Source: Trochalopteron elliotii (lineage: Eukaryota > Chordata > Aves > Passeriformes > Leiothrichidae). From it: DNA of 64,000 bases. Positions 10,065 to 20,423 of the stretch are shown here, piece after piece. How positions within the stretch are numbered: position 1 is the stretch's first letter; every line of letters begins with the position of its first letter. The DNA is taken from NCBI GenBank assembly GCA_024734555.1, contig JANPWX010000638.1, positions 186,001 to 250,000 of the forward strand. The letters run 5' to 3'. The notes under the pieces were generated by a model. It did not search any database. It was not told where the DNA came from and was given only the letters and a program-made list of their open reading frames with translations. The position numbers were made by a program, and so were the translations under genes.

Positions 10065-12784
10065 CGAATAGGCATAACAGAGTGAACAAAGCCCTGTGAG
10101 GGAACATGAGTGAAGCAAGGAAATGGAGGATCTGAAGCTGACTTGGCACTGAGGAAAGTGATGCAGAATCACAGTCCAGGATAATTAAATCCCATATTCT
10201 CTAAAGTTTGTTCCTTGTATAACCAAAGAATATTGTCTCAAGGCTCTGGAAGTGAACTGAAGATGAAGAAAACAACAAAAAACCCAAGAGAACTCAATGC
10301 AATTTAAAGAATACACACCTCAAGGAAATTGTTCTAAAATCGTTTGTCAGACATTTCTAGAAGGACAGAAGAGAAATCTAGAGGTTCTCAGAGGAGTAAT
10401 ACATACAAGTTTGTTTTGGTGAACTCTCACAGACTGTAGATCTGTTCTTTAATAAGCATGAAAACCACAAGAAAATTTAGGAGTGTATCTATTATTCCTG
10501 ATGTACTGAACTAGCAGAGTATTAATCAAAACCTGATAAAGTATGGAACGTTAAACTCATTCTGCAGAGAAAGCTGGAATCCATTCATCACTATTTGTGT
10601 TATGCATCACCTTCAACTCCCAACTGATCTTCCTCTGTAGGCAGCAGTCTTGCACAGATGACTGTTCCTACAGGGACTGAATTTTCATATTTAGTTCTTT
10701 ATTTTGCATTCAGGTGTGGGGTCAGGCAACAGCTGAAGGGCAGCTGAATAGGAGGAAGGCACTCCTCACTTCTCCCAAGCCTTATATTATAATGCAGTTT
10801 ATTGCCCAAGACAGCTGGTAAAAACTCAATGCATACAGCAGCCTCTCTGCCCTAACCACATTCCTGAAAATTAACACCTGCACTATAGGATCAGGACCAG
10901 TAATTCCCTCTCCTCTCATCCTCCCTTGTCCTTCCCCTATGAACACATATTCTCTTTTCCTCCTCAATATTTCCTTCCAGCAGAAACACCCAATTCCTTC
11001 CCCTATCCTCCTTCAATAACTGAAAAAAAAATCATCAAAATCAACAGTTAAGTACCTACGATTAAGGCTTGTGTCATCTGCAGGTCCTAAAGCTGGCGCC
11101 AGAAGTACTAATTAGGAAAACACATCCACAACTCAGGATGCCCACAAACTCAGGAAAACTGTGTTTTAGCTGTAAGATTCACATTTCAAAGAGCATCTCA
11201 ACAGGTATAAAGACTGAAATTAAAAACCGTTCACATTTTCCAGTCTGATACCACTGTCATAGATTTGTTTAATAGGAGGTTAATAAAGGCTTACTCTAAT
11301 GCAAAATTCCTTTAGCTAAACTCTAAACTAATTGGACTGAAAAGGTAAAGACCTTGGAAAGAAACAGTGCTGAAGCATCAGATTCTCACACTTCTACCCT
11401 GGATCTTCAACCTCATTTTCTCATAGCAAGCTTCCAAATGAATATGTTCTCAGAAGCAGCAACAGGACATATTTCTTGCAATGCTTTAATCTGCTTGCAC
11501 CCAACTCTAATCCACTGTCAGCCCTTTAATTGCTTTATCATTTTCTCACTTTTTCCTCCACTTGCACATTATTACCATTATCTAAACAGCAACTGCTCTT
11601 AAGGCAAGAAACTGAACAGTTAAGGGACAGGCTTTGTAGTTTCAGCTGTAAAGGTCTGAGTAGTAACTTCTCCCCTTACTTGGTAAGGAACTTGGCATGC
11701 TGTGGGTAGTTTAAAAACCACCACCTCCCTAGAGTAAAATAAGCAAACACTGTCTGCGTATGCTAGAACTCTTGCATCACCTGGGGCAGCACAGGAAGAC
11801 AGATCACATTTGCAAACTGCACCACTGACTGCCAAGAAATCTTCCCTATAAATCCAGCAAACAGAAGCCAAGAGAAGCCAGTTGTTGAGACACTTCTAAA
11901 GCCAAAAAGGGAGCAATATTAAGAAAGAAGACAGGCACACAGCTAAGAATGCAGAAAATTTGAATACCATTTTAAGAGTTCTAAAGACACTACAATAAAA
12001 GTTTAAAGGTAGTCAGATATTTTGTACAAGTGCAGCCAAAACCACAACATACAATTACATAAATCCAATGAAAATACAGAAATTGGCCTACTTCCAAGCA
12101 AACTGATAGCTTCATTACTCTTGAAATAAATACATCTGCAAATAACTCCAAAGCAGCCAGGCATCTAAGAGTCTTGACAAAGTCCTGATAGCTGAACTAC
12201 ATTTTTTTCCCTTTATCTCAAGCAGGAATAAGAACTTACTTTCCAGCTACTCATTAAATAGAAACTAAAAAATAGCCATAAAACCTTTTTCTGGATGCAA
12301 TAAACTCCACCAACCCCCAAACAGTGAACTGTGCATATTTGTCCCTTGATTTTAAGTTTTGCATATAATTTGGTTCTTCCTGATAGTAAAACATAGCGTG
12401 CCAAATAACTTGACATCCGGGATTTTCCAAGTCAGGATTGTTTTGGCAATCTGCCAGAAGTCACACTTCATCTGTGGGAAACAGAACAATCTCAGCTATG
12501 TTCTCTGCAGGACAACCTTGTTATAACAAGCAAACAGGCTGGATGATGTGACAGAGGGAAATCCATCTCGCCCCCACCCTTTTATTTAAAAGTAATTCAC
12601 ATGTACAGCTTGTAACAGTGCTATCACCCAAGAACCAAGGAAGACAGGCATGGCTAGGTATTACAGTTGTCATAGTCATGAATCTTCATGATCTGGCTCT
12701 ACTTTGCACACCCCATGAGATTATTAGCTGTATGCTCATTTTTCCTTTGGTTTGCAGAAGCAGTGAGAAGTCATTTTGGCAAAT
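10065..12784. other. Unassigned non-coding DNA
   Basis: No reading frame with recognisable protein similarity, no LTR pair and no RNA gene were seen. If DCAF12 is intact this is part of its second intron. Confidence 0.5.
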
Positions 12785-12789
12785 GGCCC

Positions 12790-13373
12790 TGTGTTAGGTT
12801 TTTGCACGGCCTGGTTTTTGGTAGCAGAGGAGCCATAGAGGTGGCTTCTGTGAGAAGCTGCTGGAAGCTTCCACCATGTCTGGCAGAGCCAACCCCTGAC
12901 GACTCTGAAGATGGACTGGCCAAGGCTGAGCCAATTAGAGATGGTGGTAGTGCCTCTGGGATGACATATTTAAGAAGAAAATCAAAACAAAGTACACACG
13001 GTTTTTTTCTTCGAGTCAGAGAAGAGAAGGAGGTGAGAACATGTGAGGGAAAGCAACATGGAGACACCAAGATCAGAGGAGAAGGAGGAGGAGGAGGTGG
13101 TGCTCCAGGCACTGGAACCAAAATTCCTCTGGAGGCCATGGTGATGACCATGGTGAAGCAGGCTGTCCCCCTGCAGCCCATGGGGATCCACGGGGGATGC
13201 AGAGATCCACTTTAAGTTGAGCCTGTTTTGTCCTTGGAGTGTTTTCTCCTGGTCCTTATCTCAATTCATGAACCCTTCATTAAATTTTCTCTCCTCTGCC
13301 CAGATGTGGCAGGGGAGGGTGAACGAGCGACTTTCATGGGTGCCTGGCATTGGGTCAGTGTCAAATCATGACA
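12790..13373 (+). mobile_element. Solo LTR, ERVL-type family D
   Basis: The 584-bp LTR runs from TGTGTTAGG to CATGACA with perfect 5-bp duplications GGCCC at 12785-12789 and 13374-13378. Its first 300 bases match the fragment at 49912, and its last 170 bases match 440-607. The 5' part resembles the abundant songbird ERVL LTRs I know from general knowledge (TguLTR5 type). The open frame 12688-13215 lies mostly inside it and is not a gene. Confidence 0.9.
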
Positions 13374-13395
13374 GGCCCCCATACAATTACTCTGC

Positions 13396-13576
13396 TGATG
13401 CCATTTGGGTTTTGCCTTTTTTCTATGTTCTCTGTATTCTTCACACATATATTTGTAGCTTTGTGGACATCTTTCCATAACTGCCTCTGAAGGCCCTCAA
13501 ATAAAGATCCCCTTTTATATTACCTCCTTACTAAAATTATCTCGAGTTTCATTTCCAGGTTGGGAAAAAGGCAACA
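13396..13576 (+). mobile_element. Short solo LTR, class I-like family E
   Basis: TGATGCC to GGCAACA, flanked by CTGC on both sides (13392-13395, 13577-13580). It matches both ends of the about 500-bp E copies at 819 and 57385 but lacks the middle, so it is an internally deleted copy with an ATAAAGATCC signal near 13502. Confidence 0.75.
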
Positions 13577-15015
13577 CTGCAGCTGTCCCCTTTTCAAACT
13601 GCTTACAATCAAGTTAATCAAGAAACTTCCCAGCTTCATTGACTAAGGAACTTCATTAATCAATTTGCCAAAAGTAGACTGTGGCAAGGAATCAAGTATC
13701 TATCAACCAGAGTCTGAACTAGAAAATCCATCCTTAATTTATATACATTACTGTGATCAGAACAGTCTGCCAGGCTCTTTCATCAAGTATACTTCCATTT
13801 TATGACCTGCCTTTCAGAGACAACAGTTTGGGGGAGGGGAGAAACAGGAACCCAATGAAGTTACCAATTAATTAAATATAAGTGCCTTACCCATGCATCT
13901 TTAACTGAAAGCATTGACTTTATACAGCAAAATTAAACCCCAGGCCTATTAAATGTCATTTCAAGGCAGCATGTTAGACTCCTGTATCCTCTGTTGCTGC
14001 CCCTGCACACAGAACAGCAGATGAACAGGCAGCCCTATCTTCTAGTCAATTGTACAAATCGACCAAACAAGGGTGCCACCTTGAGCTACAGCACTTTTTT
14101 ATTATGCAAGCAGGATGGATGTAGATTTAAAAAACATAAAGAACATGCATGAAAAAGACTGCTTATTCTTCACACAAGAAGTACTTCACAGGCTCTGTGC
14201 CCCAGCTCTTCACATACTGCTCTCAGAAATCACAGGCCCGTTCTTGTCATTCATATTAACATTTAAAAGAAACCCAAGATAAACACATTGCCCTGCAAAA
14301 AATTGAGTCACTAAGAGAAAATCAACTGTGATGAAGTTTCACAATTGGCTTAAGCCAATTTTTGAGAATCCACTTGCCTCTTCCTCATCCACCCAAACAG
14401 TTTCACCACCCCTATGACAGCAACTAGTCCTCAGCTAGCTGCAAGATCAGCTGCATCATATCTCTGCCTCAGTAAAACAAACCCTACAAGAAAGCCCATC
14501 TGCACACAAAGCAACAAGCTGATCCAGCTGATTCCCCAGCCACGCACACATCAGTGCCAGCAAGAACAAGCAGGTGGGAACGTCCTATTCTGCAAAAGTA
14601 CAACTTCAGACAAAAATTTCACCCTCAGACAAGCTGGAAAATGATATTATTGTTTTCCTTCAGATTTGCTTTTTTGCTAACAACAGAAGCATGACAATGC
14701 TTACAGTGTCATTATACCAATACCCCCACTGGTCACACTGAGTAGCACTGATTTTTCCCAGTCTTGACTTTTATTTAGATAATAAACACCTCTTTTTTCT
14801 ATGTTAATAGAATGCTTGGCTTCTGTTCTGCAGCAATACATATTTACTGATAACATGCCAAGCGCAAAAGAAACATGGACTCCTTAAAGACTAAGATATC
14901 AAACTACTATGCCTGCTTTCTGGTAGAGATCAGAACATGTACTAATCTTAGCACAAAACCTGCTCACAGGTTCTGCTGTACAGGCAATGCAAGTGGGTAA
15001 TGGCCTCACATGTCA
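13577..15015. other. Unassigned non-coding DNA
   Basis: No coding, LTR or RNA feature recognised. Composition is AT-rich and resembles unique intronic sequence. Confidence 0.5.
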
Positions 15016-15153
15016 CACAGAATCACACAGAATCACTTGGTTGGAAGAGACCTTCAAGATCATTGAGTCCAACCCAGCCCTGACACCTCAACTAAACCAT
15101 GGCACCGAGTGCCACATCCAACCTTCTTTAAAATGCATCCGAGGATGGTGACT
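15016..15153 (-). mobile_element. CR1 LINE, 3' terminal part (split by provirus C)
   Basis: The minus-strand 3' end shows the CR1 terminal repeat (CACAGAATCACACAGAATCA on plus) and the TTGGAAGAGACC block. The sequence is contiguous with 23356-24490 once provirus C and one GTGACT copy are removed. Confidence 0.9.
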
Positions 15154-15589
15154 TATTACCAGGGTTGGCCTGAGATAAAAAGGAAGTCGGAGTATAGAGA
15201 GAACGCAGATCAAGCCAATATGGTTAACAGCTACGTTCTGCTTTATTTCAGCTAAGATGGCTACTTATATACATTTCTATATAGTTTACAATCACAGCAG
15301 CTCTTCATTGGCACACAGCAGAGAGAAGTATGAAAACACACTTTATTTTACTTACTCTTAAGGTGGCTATCGCGTGCTCACTAACAAGTCTATTCAGTGA
15401 CCTTCACAACCTTATTATCTTTCCCTGACACCTTAACTACTAATTTCTAACTGCACCACACTTGGCTAAGAATTTCTAGCTGTGTCACAGGCTTCAAGGC
15501 CTCACTCAGGCCCCTGTTAAGGCCTCAGCTCGGGTAGTTCAAGGCCTAGGTAGACATCATGTCCACCTTCCCTGAGGAATTCTGCAACA
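15154..15589 (-). repeat. 3' LTR of provirus C
   Basis: On the minus strand it runs TGTTGCAG to GGTAATA, so it ends TA rather than the usual CA. A polyadenylation-like signal and a TATA-like stretch (TATATAGAAATG on minus) lie within it. It differs from the 5' LTR only at 15372 (G here, A at 23138), a CpG transition. Confidence 0.95.
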
Positions 15590-16890
15590 ATTCCCCCTTC
15601 TTTTTGAACTACCCAGGCTGACTCAGTGGCTGGATTAACTGTTTTTCGCACACATCTAAACACACAAGGTATAACTATTAGCATAACTATAATCATAGCA
15701 AAGAAAATAATTCCGAAACGGATCAGATCTTTGATCCAACCAGCAAATCCAAGTGAACTGAACCACTTGTCGAAAGGAGTATCAACAGTCACAATCTTTC
15801 CCATATTATTTCTCAGTTGTGCGAGTTGCTTATAAATTGACTGCGAGTGATCAGATAAGTTCATGCAGCACATGCCTTCGAATTCTTCACATCCATGCCC
15901 TTGGGCAAGGAGGAGGAAGTCAATGGCAGCTCTGTTTTGAAGGACTGCATGGCGGACAGTACCACCATCTGCAGCAAGTTCACTCAGCATGTTAGATGTT
16001 ATGTTAATTTGTTTTGATGTCCAACAAGCTAAGGTTTGTAACTGGGTAAGAGCTTGTGCTGATGCGACTCCTGGGGCAAAGATTGAGGCTACAATTACCG
16101 TTGGACTTTGCCACAAATCAACTAAATCTTTACAATGGGAATTCAAATGAAGAGCACTGCGTTTAGATCGTCGAGGTGTTTGTGAGAATTTTGTGATTTG
16201 ATGAATGGAGGGAGCAAACAAAGTTAATTTTCCAAAGTAGCATGGACCTCCTGCTGCTCTTTGAGGCACTGCTGACCAGGCTCGGTCCCCACAGATGAGG
16301 AAAACACCTGGTGGTAGTTGTCTTGCAGCATCTTGTGCTGGTGCTACAAGCTGTGTCCAATTGTTGCAGTACTCTGCATTACTGTAATACAATGGGGATT
16401 TAGGAAACAACCAAGTGTTGCCAACTTTGGATTGTCTCACATGGCCAAATGTTAAACAATAATTACCTGGTACAGAACCAAGGAGATCAAACTCCTGCGG
16501 CTCAGTGCCCTTGACTTTAAGATTTTGAGCGATGGCAACAGCTTGGGCTCCTAAATAATTTTTCAGAATTTTATGAGTTTCACACCAAGTTTCAGAATGC
16601 ATGTCAGTGGATCCAACAGGCTGGTGACACCATGCATTCCAGGCTTCTACTAGATTTGAATATATTTTAGTTTGAGTCCAATTTTGGAACTCTATCATGG
16701 AAGACAATGGAACGCCAATTAAACAGGTGCGAAACGGACTGGACAGTGTCACTAAAGACAAACAGAATGAATCTTGTCCAGTTCGATTGGCCCATGTGAC
16801 CCACATGTTCTCTCTTTGGTCAATGTCAAGCACTGCAATCGCGCCTTTTATCAGGATAACGTTGAAGACAAACAGTTCAACCCACAACAT
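15517..16890 (-). CDS. env: Provirus C envelope glycoprotein, full-length open frame
   Basis: The ORF has a true ATG and 457 codons. Visible features in order: a hydrophobic signal segment (residues 2-20); a surface subunit with several N-X-S/T sites; a basic furin-type site RRSKR (240-244); an internal fusion segment (about 262-282) between Cys253 and Cys289; an immunosuppressive-like region with CX6CC (Cys334, Cys341-342); a membrane anchor (about 391-410); and a cytoplasmic tail. The internal, cysteine-flanked fusion segment and the HAVLQNRAAIDFLLLAQGHG stretch point to an avian alpharetrovirus-like Env. The last 24 codons run through the purine tract into the 3' LTR. It is presumably made from a spliced mRNA. 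Expression is unknown. Confidence 0.9.
   Translation of the reverse strand: MLWVELFVFNVILIKGAIAVLDIDQRENMWVTWANRTGQDSFCLSLVTLSSPFRTCLIGVPLSSMIEFQNWTQTKIYSNLVEAWNAWCHQPVGSTDMHSETWCETHKILKNYLGAQAVAIAQNLKVKGTEPQEFDLLGSVPGNYCLTFGHVRQSKVGNTWLFPKSPLYYSNAEYCNNWTQLVAPAQDAARQLPPGVFLICGDRAWSAVPQRAAGGPCYFGKLTLFAPSIHQITKFSQTPRRSKRSALHLNSHCKDLVDLWQSPTVIVASIFAPGVASAQALTQLQTLACWTSKQINITSNMLSELAADGGTVRHAVLQNRAAIDFLLLAQGHGCEEFEGMCCMNLSDHSQSIYKQLAQLRNNMGKIVTVDTPFDKWFSSLGFAGWIKDLIRFGIIFFAMIIVMLIVIPCVFRCVRKTVNPATESAWVVQKEGGIVAEFLREGGHDVYLGLELPELRP
15590..15606 (-). other. Polypurine tract of provirus C
   Basis: On the minus strand AAAAAGAAGGGGGAAT abuts the TGTTGCAG start of the 3' LTR. It primes plus-strand DNA synthesis in retroviruses. 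It also encodes part of the Env tail. Confidence 0.85.
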
Positions 16891-16968
16891 TTTGCTGGCA
16901 CTTCCGGTCGTGTCTTCCAGGTTCCTGCAAAGAAATTACTTACTACTTATTTCACACACACACTAAAA

Positions 16969-19674
16969 CTAATTTTGATCAGTCTCTGAATTGTCAGAAG
17001 GTGTTCCAGGTGGATTGTCGTTCTCAGGTTCGTTCTCTCCGTCTGGTGGGATCTTTGCCGGAGGACACACACGGGTAAATCGACTCGGCACCCAAACAGG
17101 ACCAGCTTCTGTGGACACACACATATATCCACGGCCATTAAACAACACTTGACTCGGTCCTTGCCATTCACCCGTTCGCATGTTCTTATAGTATACATAA
17201 AGTCCTGGAATTGCCTGTGGCCTTCCCTCTTTCACTGCATGATGGTGTATCACAACCGCAGGTTCTTCTCGACCTTCTGCTAAACATAAGTAATTTAATG
17301 TAAACAATACTTTAGATAATCTACTAACTACATCAACGTCATCGGTCTGTTTTTGTTTTGCAAGGTATTCTTTCAGGGTGCGATTTGCTCTTTCTACAAT
17401 AGCTTGACCTGTGGGAGAGTGAGGAATTCCTGTAGTATGTTTCACTCCCCATTTCTGCATAAATCTGGCAACTCGCTGACCAACATAGGCTGGACCATTG
17501 TCGGTCTTAATTTCCACAGGCACACCCATGACTGCAAAACAAACAGACAGATGCCTTTCTACATGTAAAGCCTTCTCTCCAGGTTGTGCTGTTGCCCAAA
17601 TAAATTTCGAATAGGTATCTACAGTGACATAGACGTATTTCAATCTCCCAAACTCTGGAACATGAGTTACATCCGTTTGCCACAACTCTAAAGCTTTCAG
17701 TCCCTTCGGGTTTGTGCCCAGCCCCAGTCCCGGTCCATGATGACTACATTGAGGACAGGCACGCACAATTCCTTGTGCATCACTCAAAGGAATCTGAAAT
17801 TGTCGGTGCAAGGCTCGTGCATTTTGATGGAATGTGTCATGACTGTTGCGAGCCTTTTCAAACTTGTTCTGAGGAGGAACATGGACAACACAACTGACTG
17901 CTGCATCAGCTCGTGTGTTGCCTTCTCCCAGACATCTGTTGCACTGATGACTGCGAATGTGCATGACACAGAAGACATGATGGCGCTGCTTCAAGATGCT
18001 TCTCAGTTGCAAAAACAATTCCCCAAGGCGCTGATTCTTGGTTTGCCTGAGGAGTGCATCTTCAACTCTTTGCACTACTCCTACCACATACAAAGAATCC
18101 GATACAACATTGAGTGGTTCCTTGTTCCAAGTCTGCAAAGCCCAACACACGGCTTTCAGCTCAAGGGTTTGTAATGTATCTCCTGCTTCACCCTTGATTA
18201 CATGTTGCAGCCATTCTCCTCGTTGCTGCCAAACACATGCAGCTTTTTTCGTTTTCCGACCAGCATCTGTAAACACCGTCCTGCCTTTCACTGGTTTCAG
18301 TGAACACAAAGGCCTTTCTAACCAACGATGACGCGTGATCAGATGCCACATTGGACCTTTTCGCTGCTTATTGTGAACCACACCTGCAAAACCCATCAAC
18401 GCCTCTTGCAAGGCAACTGAGTGTCTCATCAGCCATTCTAAGTCTTCATCTCTCACGGGAATACTAATGTCTGCTGGTTCTTTCCCGTCTATTTCTACAA
18501 TTCTGTCCCTGCCTTTTCTTATCAGTGCGGCAAAAGCGTCTGTTCTGCTCATGACACGACACTTTGGCTGGACAGGAAGAAACACCCACTCAATCACAAT
18601 TGCTGTCGAATCAAATTTCTGGTCAGATCGGTTTTCCCCCTTTTTCTTTTGCCATTGAAAGACAATGGCAAGCGGACAAGCTTCGGCGTTGGAAAGGAAA
18701 AGCGACAATGGAAGGAATTCTACACGACGAGCACTCCAACCATGTTGAAGCTTTTCTGACACGTGCACCAAAGCCTTCCTTTGCTCAGGGGGGCAGATTC
18801 GCGAATCACTGCCATCATTCCCACAAAGCCATGGTAGAAATGGCAACAAGTCATCATTGGTGATGCCTACAATGGATCTAACCCACTGCAGGTCTCCAAA
18901 GAGCTTTTGAGCATCATGAAAGCTGGTGATGTTATCATGTAATGTAATTTTCTGAGGACGAACTTGTGCGTCTGTGATCAGCCAGCCTAAGTATTTCCAA
19001 GGAGCTGATCGCTGTATTTTTTCTGGTTCCACTGTCAATCCCTGATGCTCTAATTGTGAAATCAGACAGTCTATGTCAGCTTGTGGCAATGGTCACTTGG
19101 TGGCAATGAGAATGTCATCCATATAATGATAAATCATTGCATCAGCGAAGTGTTGCCGAATTGGTCGCAACGCCCAGTCAACAAACAGTTGACACATGCT
19201 AGGAGAATTTCGCATTCCTTGAGGAAGGACCGTCCATTCATATCTTTTTGATGGAGCCTTTCTATTAATGGATGGCACTGTGAAGGCAAAGCGCTGAATG
19301 TCTTGTGGATGAAGTGGAATGGTAAAGAAACAGTCCTTTAAATCAACGACAACGATGCTCCAATTTTGCGGAATCATGGTTGGTGCGGGGAGGCCAGGCT
19401 GCAATGCACCCATGGCCTGCATCTGCGCGTTGACTTTTCGCAAGTCATGTAACAACCTCCATTTGCCTGACTTTTTCGGGATGACGAAAATCGGAGTGTT
19501 CCACGGACTGACAGATGGCCGAATGTGTCCAGCATTAAGTTGCTCTTGAATCAGCTGTTCTGCAATTTGCAGCCTTGTTTCAGTCATGGGCCACTGCTCA
19601 ACCCAAACAGGATTGTCGTTCAACCAGGTGATCTTTAGAATGGGTGGCTGCTCCGCAGTGGCCACTAGGAAAAA
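16969..19674 (-). pseudogene. pol: Provirus C pol (RT, RNase H, integrase) with one TGA stop
   Basis: One frame is open except for TGA at 19093-19095. RT shows SPWNTPIFVIPKKSGKW, VVDLKDCFFTIPLHP, LPQGMRNSPSMCQ and YMDD in HYMDDILIATK, directly followed by the stop. RNase H then has TDAGRKTKK, ELKAVCWAL, SDSLYVVG and NTRADAAV, supplying D-E-D-D. Integrase has a zinc-binding part (TFHQNARALH, CPQC), catalytic segments LWQTDVTHV, KTDNGPAYV and GQAIVERANRTL (D, D, E) and a C-terminal SH3-like part. Length and order are those of a complete pol. The protein would be made by a -1 shift from pro near 19670. The stop truncates RT before its thumb, so the copy as read is not replication-competent. Confidence 0.92.
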
Positions 19675-20423
19675 TGCTGATCTGTGGTTAACACCATGCC
19701 AAGCTGGGACAACACATCTCTGCCTAACAGTCCTCGAAGCTTGACAGGCAAAGGCATGATGCATGGTCGTGCTACAATGACTTGATTGTCCTCAAAGGTG
19801 ATGCGAATGGGATCTGTGCTAATTGAAGGAATCTTCATTCCACCCACACCAATGATGTGGTTGCTTGGAGTCTGCAAAGGCCACTCAGAAGGCCAATAGA
19901 ATTGATTCAATATAGAAACATTGGACCCCATGTCTAAAAGCAAATTCAGTTGGATCTCCTGAGACCCAAGTTGCAATCGCACTGTTCTTTTTGGACGATC
20001 GTTCAGGTCCAAAGTGAAGAAAACATCGTGACCAGTGGAACCAAAACCTTCAGCACCTCTTAGTGCTTCATCAGGCTGCCTTGGTCGGGAGCGATGTGGC
20101 AACAAGGCTTCAAGAGCTACAATCTGAGCAATTCTGCTGCCTTTTGGAATTGTCACAGGTGGTTGCAGGGCATAAGCTAAAATTTGAACTTGTCCTGTGA
20201 AATCTGCATCAATGAGTCCTGGGATGACAATCACCCCTTGTTTGCTCGTGGAGGATCTTCCAAGGAGCAAACCTCCAATGTGAGATTTGATGCTGTACAT
20301 TGGACCACGTACATTGGTGGGAATCAGTGCGACTTCGTTATTTTGTAAAGTGACTTCCACATCTGTTTGTACATCCACACCGAGACTTCCCCAAGTGGCA
20401 GGCTTGTTTTTAACTAAAAATCC
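19665..20423 (-). CDS. pro: Provirus C pro: dUTPase plus aspartic protease
   Basis: This frame is reached from gag by a -1 shift at GGATTTT (20417-20423). The N-terminal half is a dUTPase: GRSS, then GLIDADFTGQ with the catalytic-type Asp region, then IPKGSRIAQI. It would hydrolyse dUTP and protect viral DNA from uracil. The C-terminal half is a retroviral protease with LLLDMGSNVS at the active site, a flap-like GVGGMKIPS, and GLLGRDVLSQLGM near the end. The active-site triplet is D-M-G where D-T-G or D-S-G is normal, so activity is uncertain. The stop TAG is at 19665-19667. A gag-dUTPase-pro layout is typical of betaretroviruses. Confidence 0.9.
   Translation of the reverse strand, partial: GFLVKNKPATWGSLGVDVQTDVEVTLQNNEVALIPTNVRGPMYSIKSHIGGLLLGRSSTSKQGVIVIPGLIDADFTGQVQILAYALQPPVTIPKGSRIAQIVALEALLPHRSRPRQPDEALRGAEGFGSTGHDVFFTLDLNDRPKRTVRLQLGSQEIQLNLLLDMGSNVSILNQFYWPSEWPLQTPSNHIIGVGGMKIPSISTDPIRITFEDNQVIVARPCIMPLPVKLRGLLGRDVLSQLGMVLTTDQHFS
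20414..20423 (-). promoter_or_regulatory. gag-pro -1 frameshift site of provirus C
   Basis: On the minus strand G-GAT-TTT-TAG gives the slippery heptamer GGATTTT immediately before the gag stop. A slip of one base continues into the dUTPase-protease frame (N-G-F-L-V). GGAUUUA-type sites are used by betaretroviruses. A downstream pseudoknot was not modelled. Confidence 0.75.

Noticed and set aside
12688..13215. 175-codon frame at 12.7-13.2 kb
   Set aside because: It lies mostly inside a solo LTR with a perfect GGCCC duplication and has no protein similarity.
19093..19095. TGA in pol as a selenocysteine or read-through codon
   Set aside because: It lies inside RT, not at a gene boundary, and no retroviral precedent supports recoding there. 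Recent mutation is simpler.
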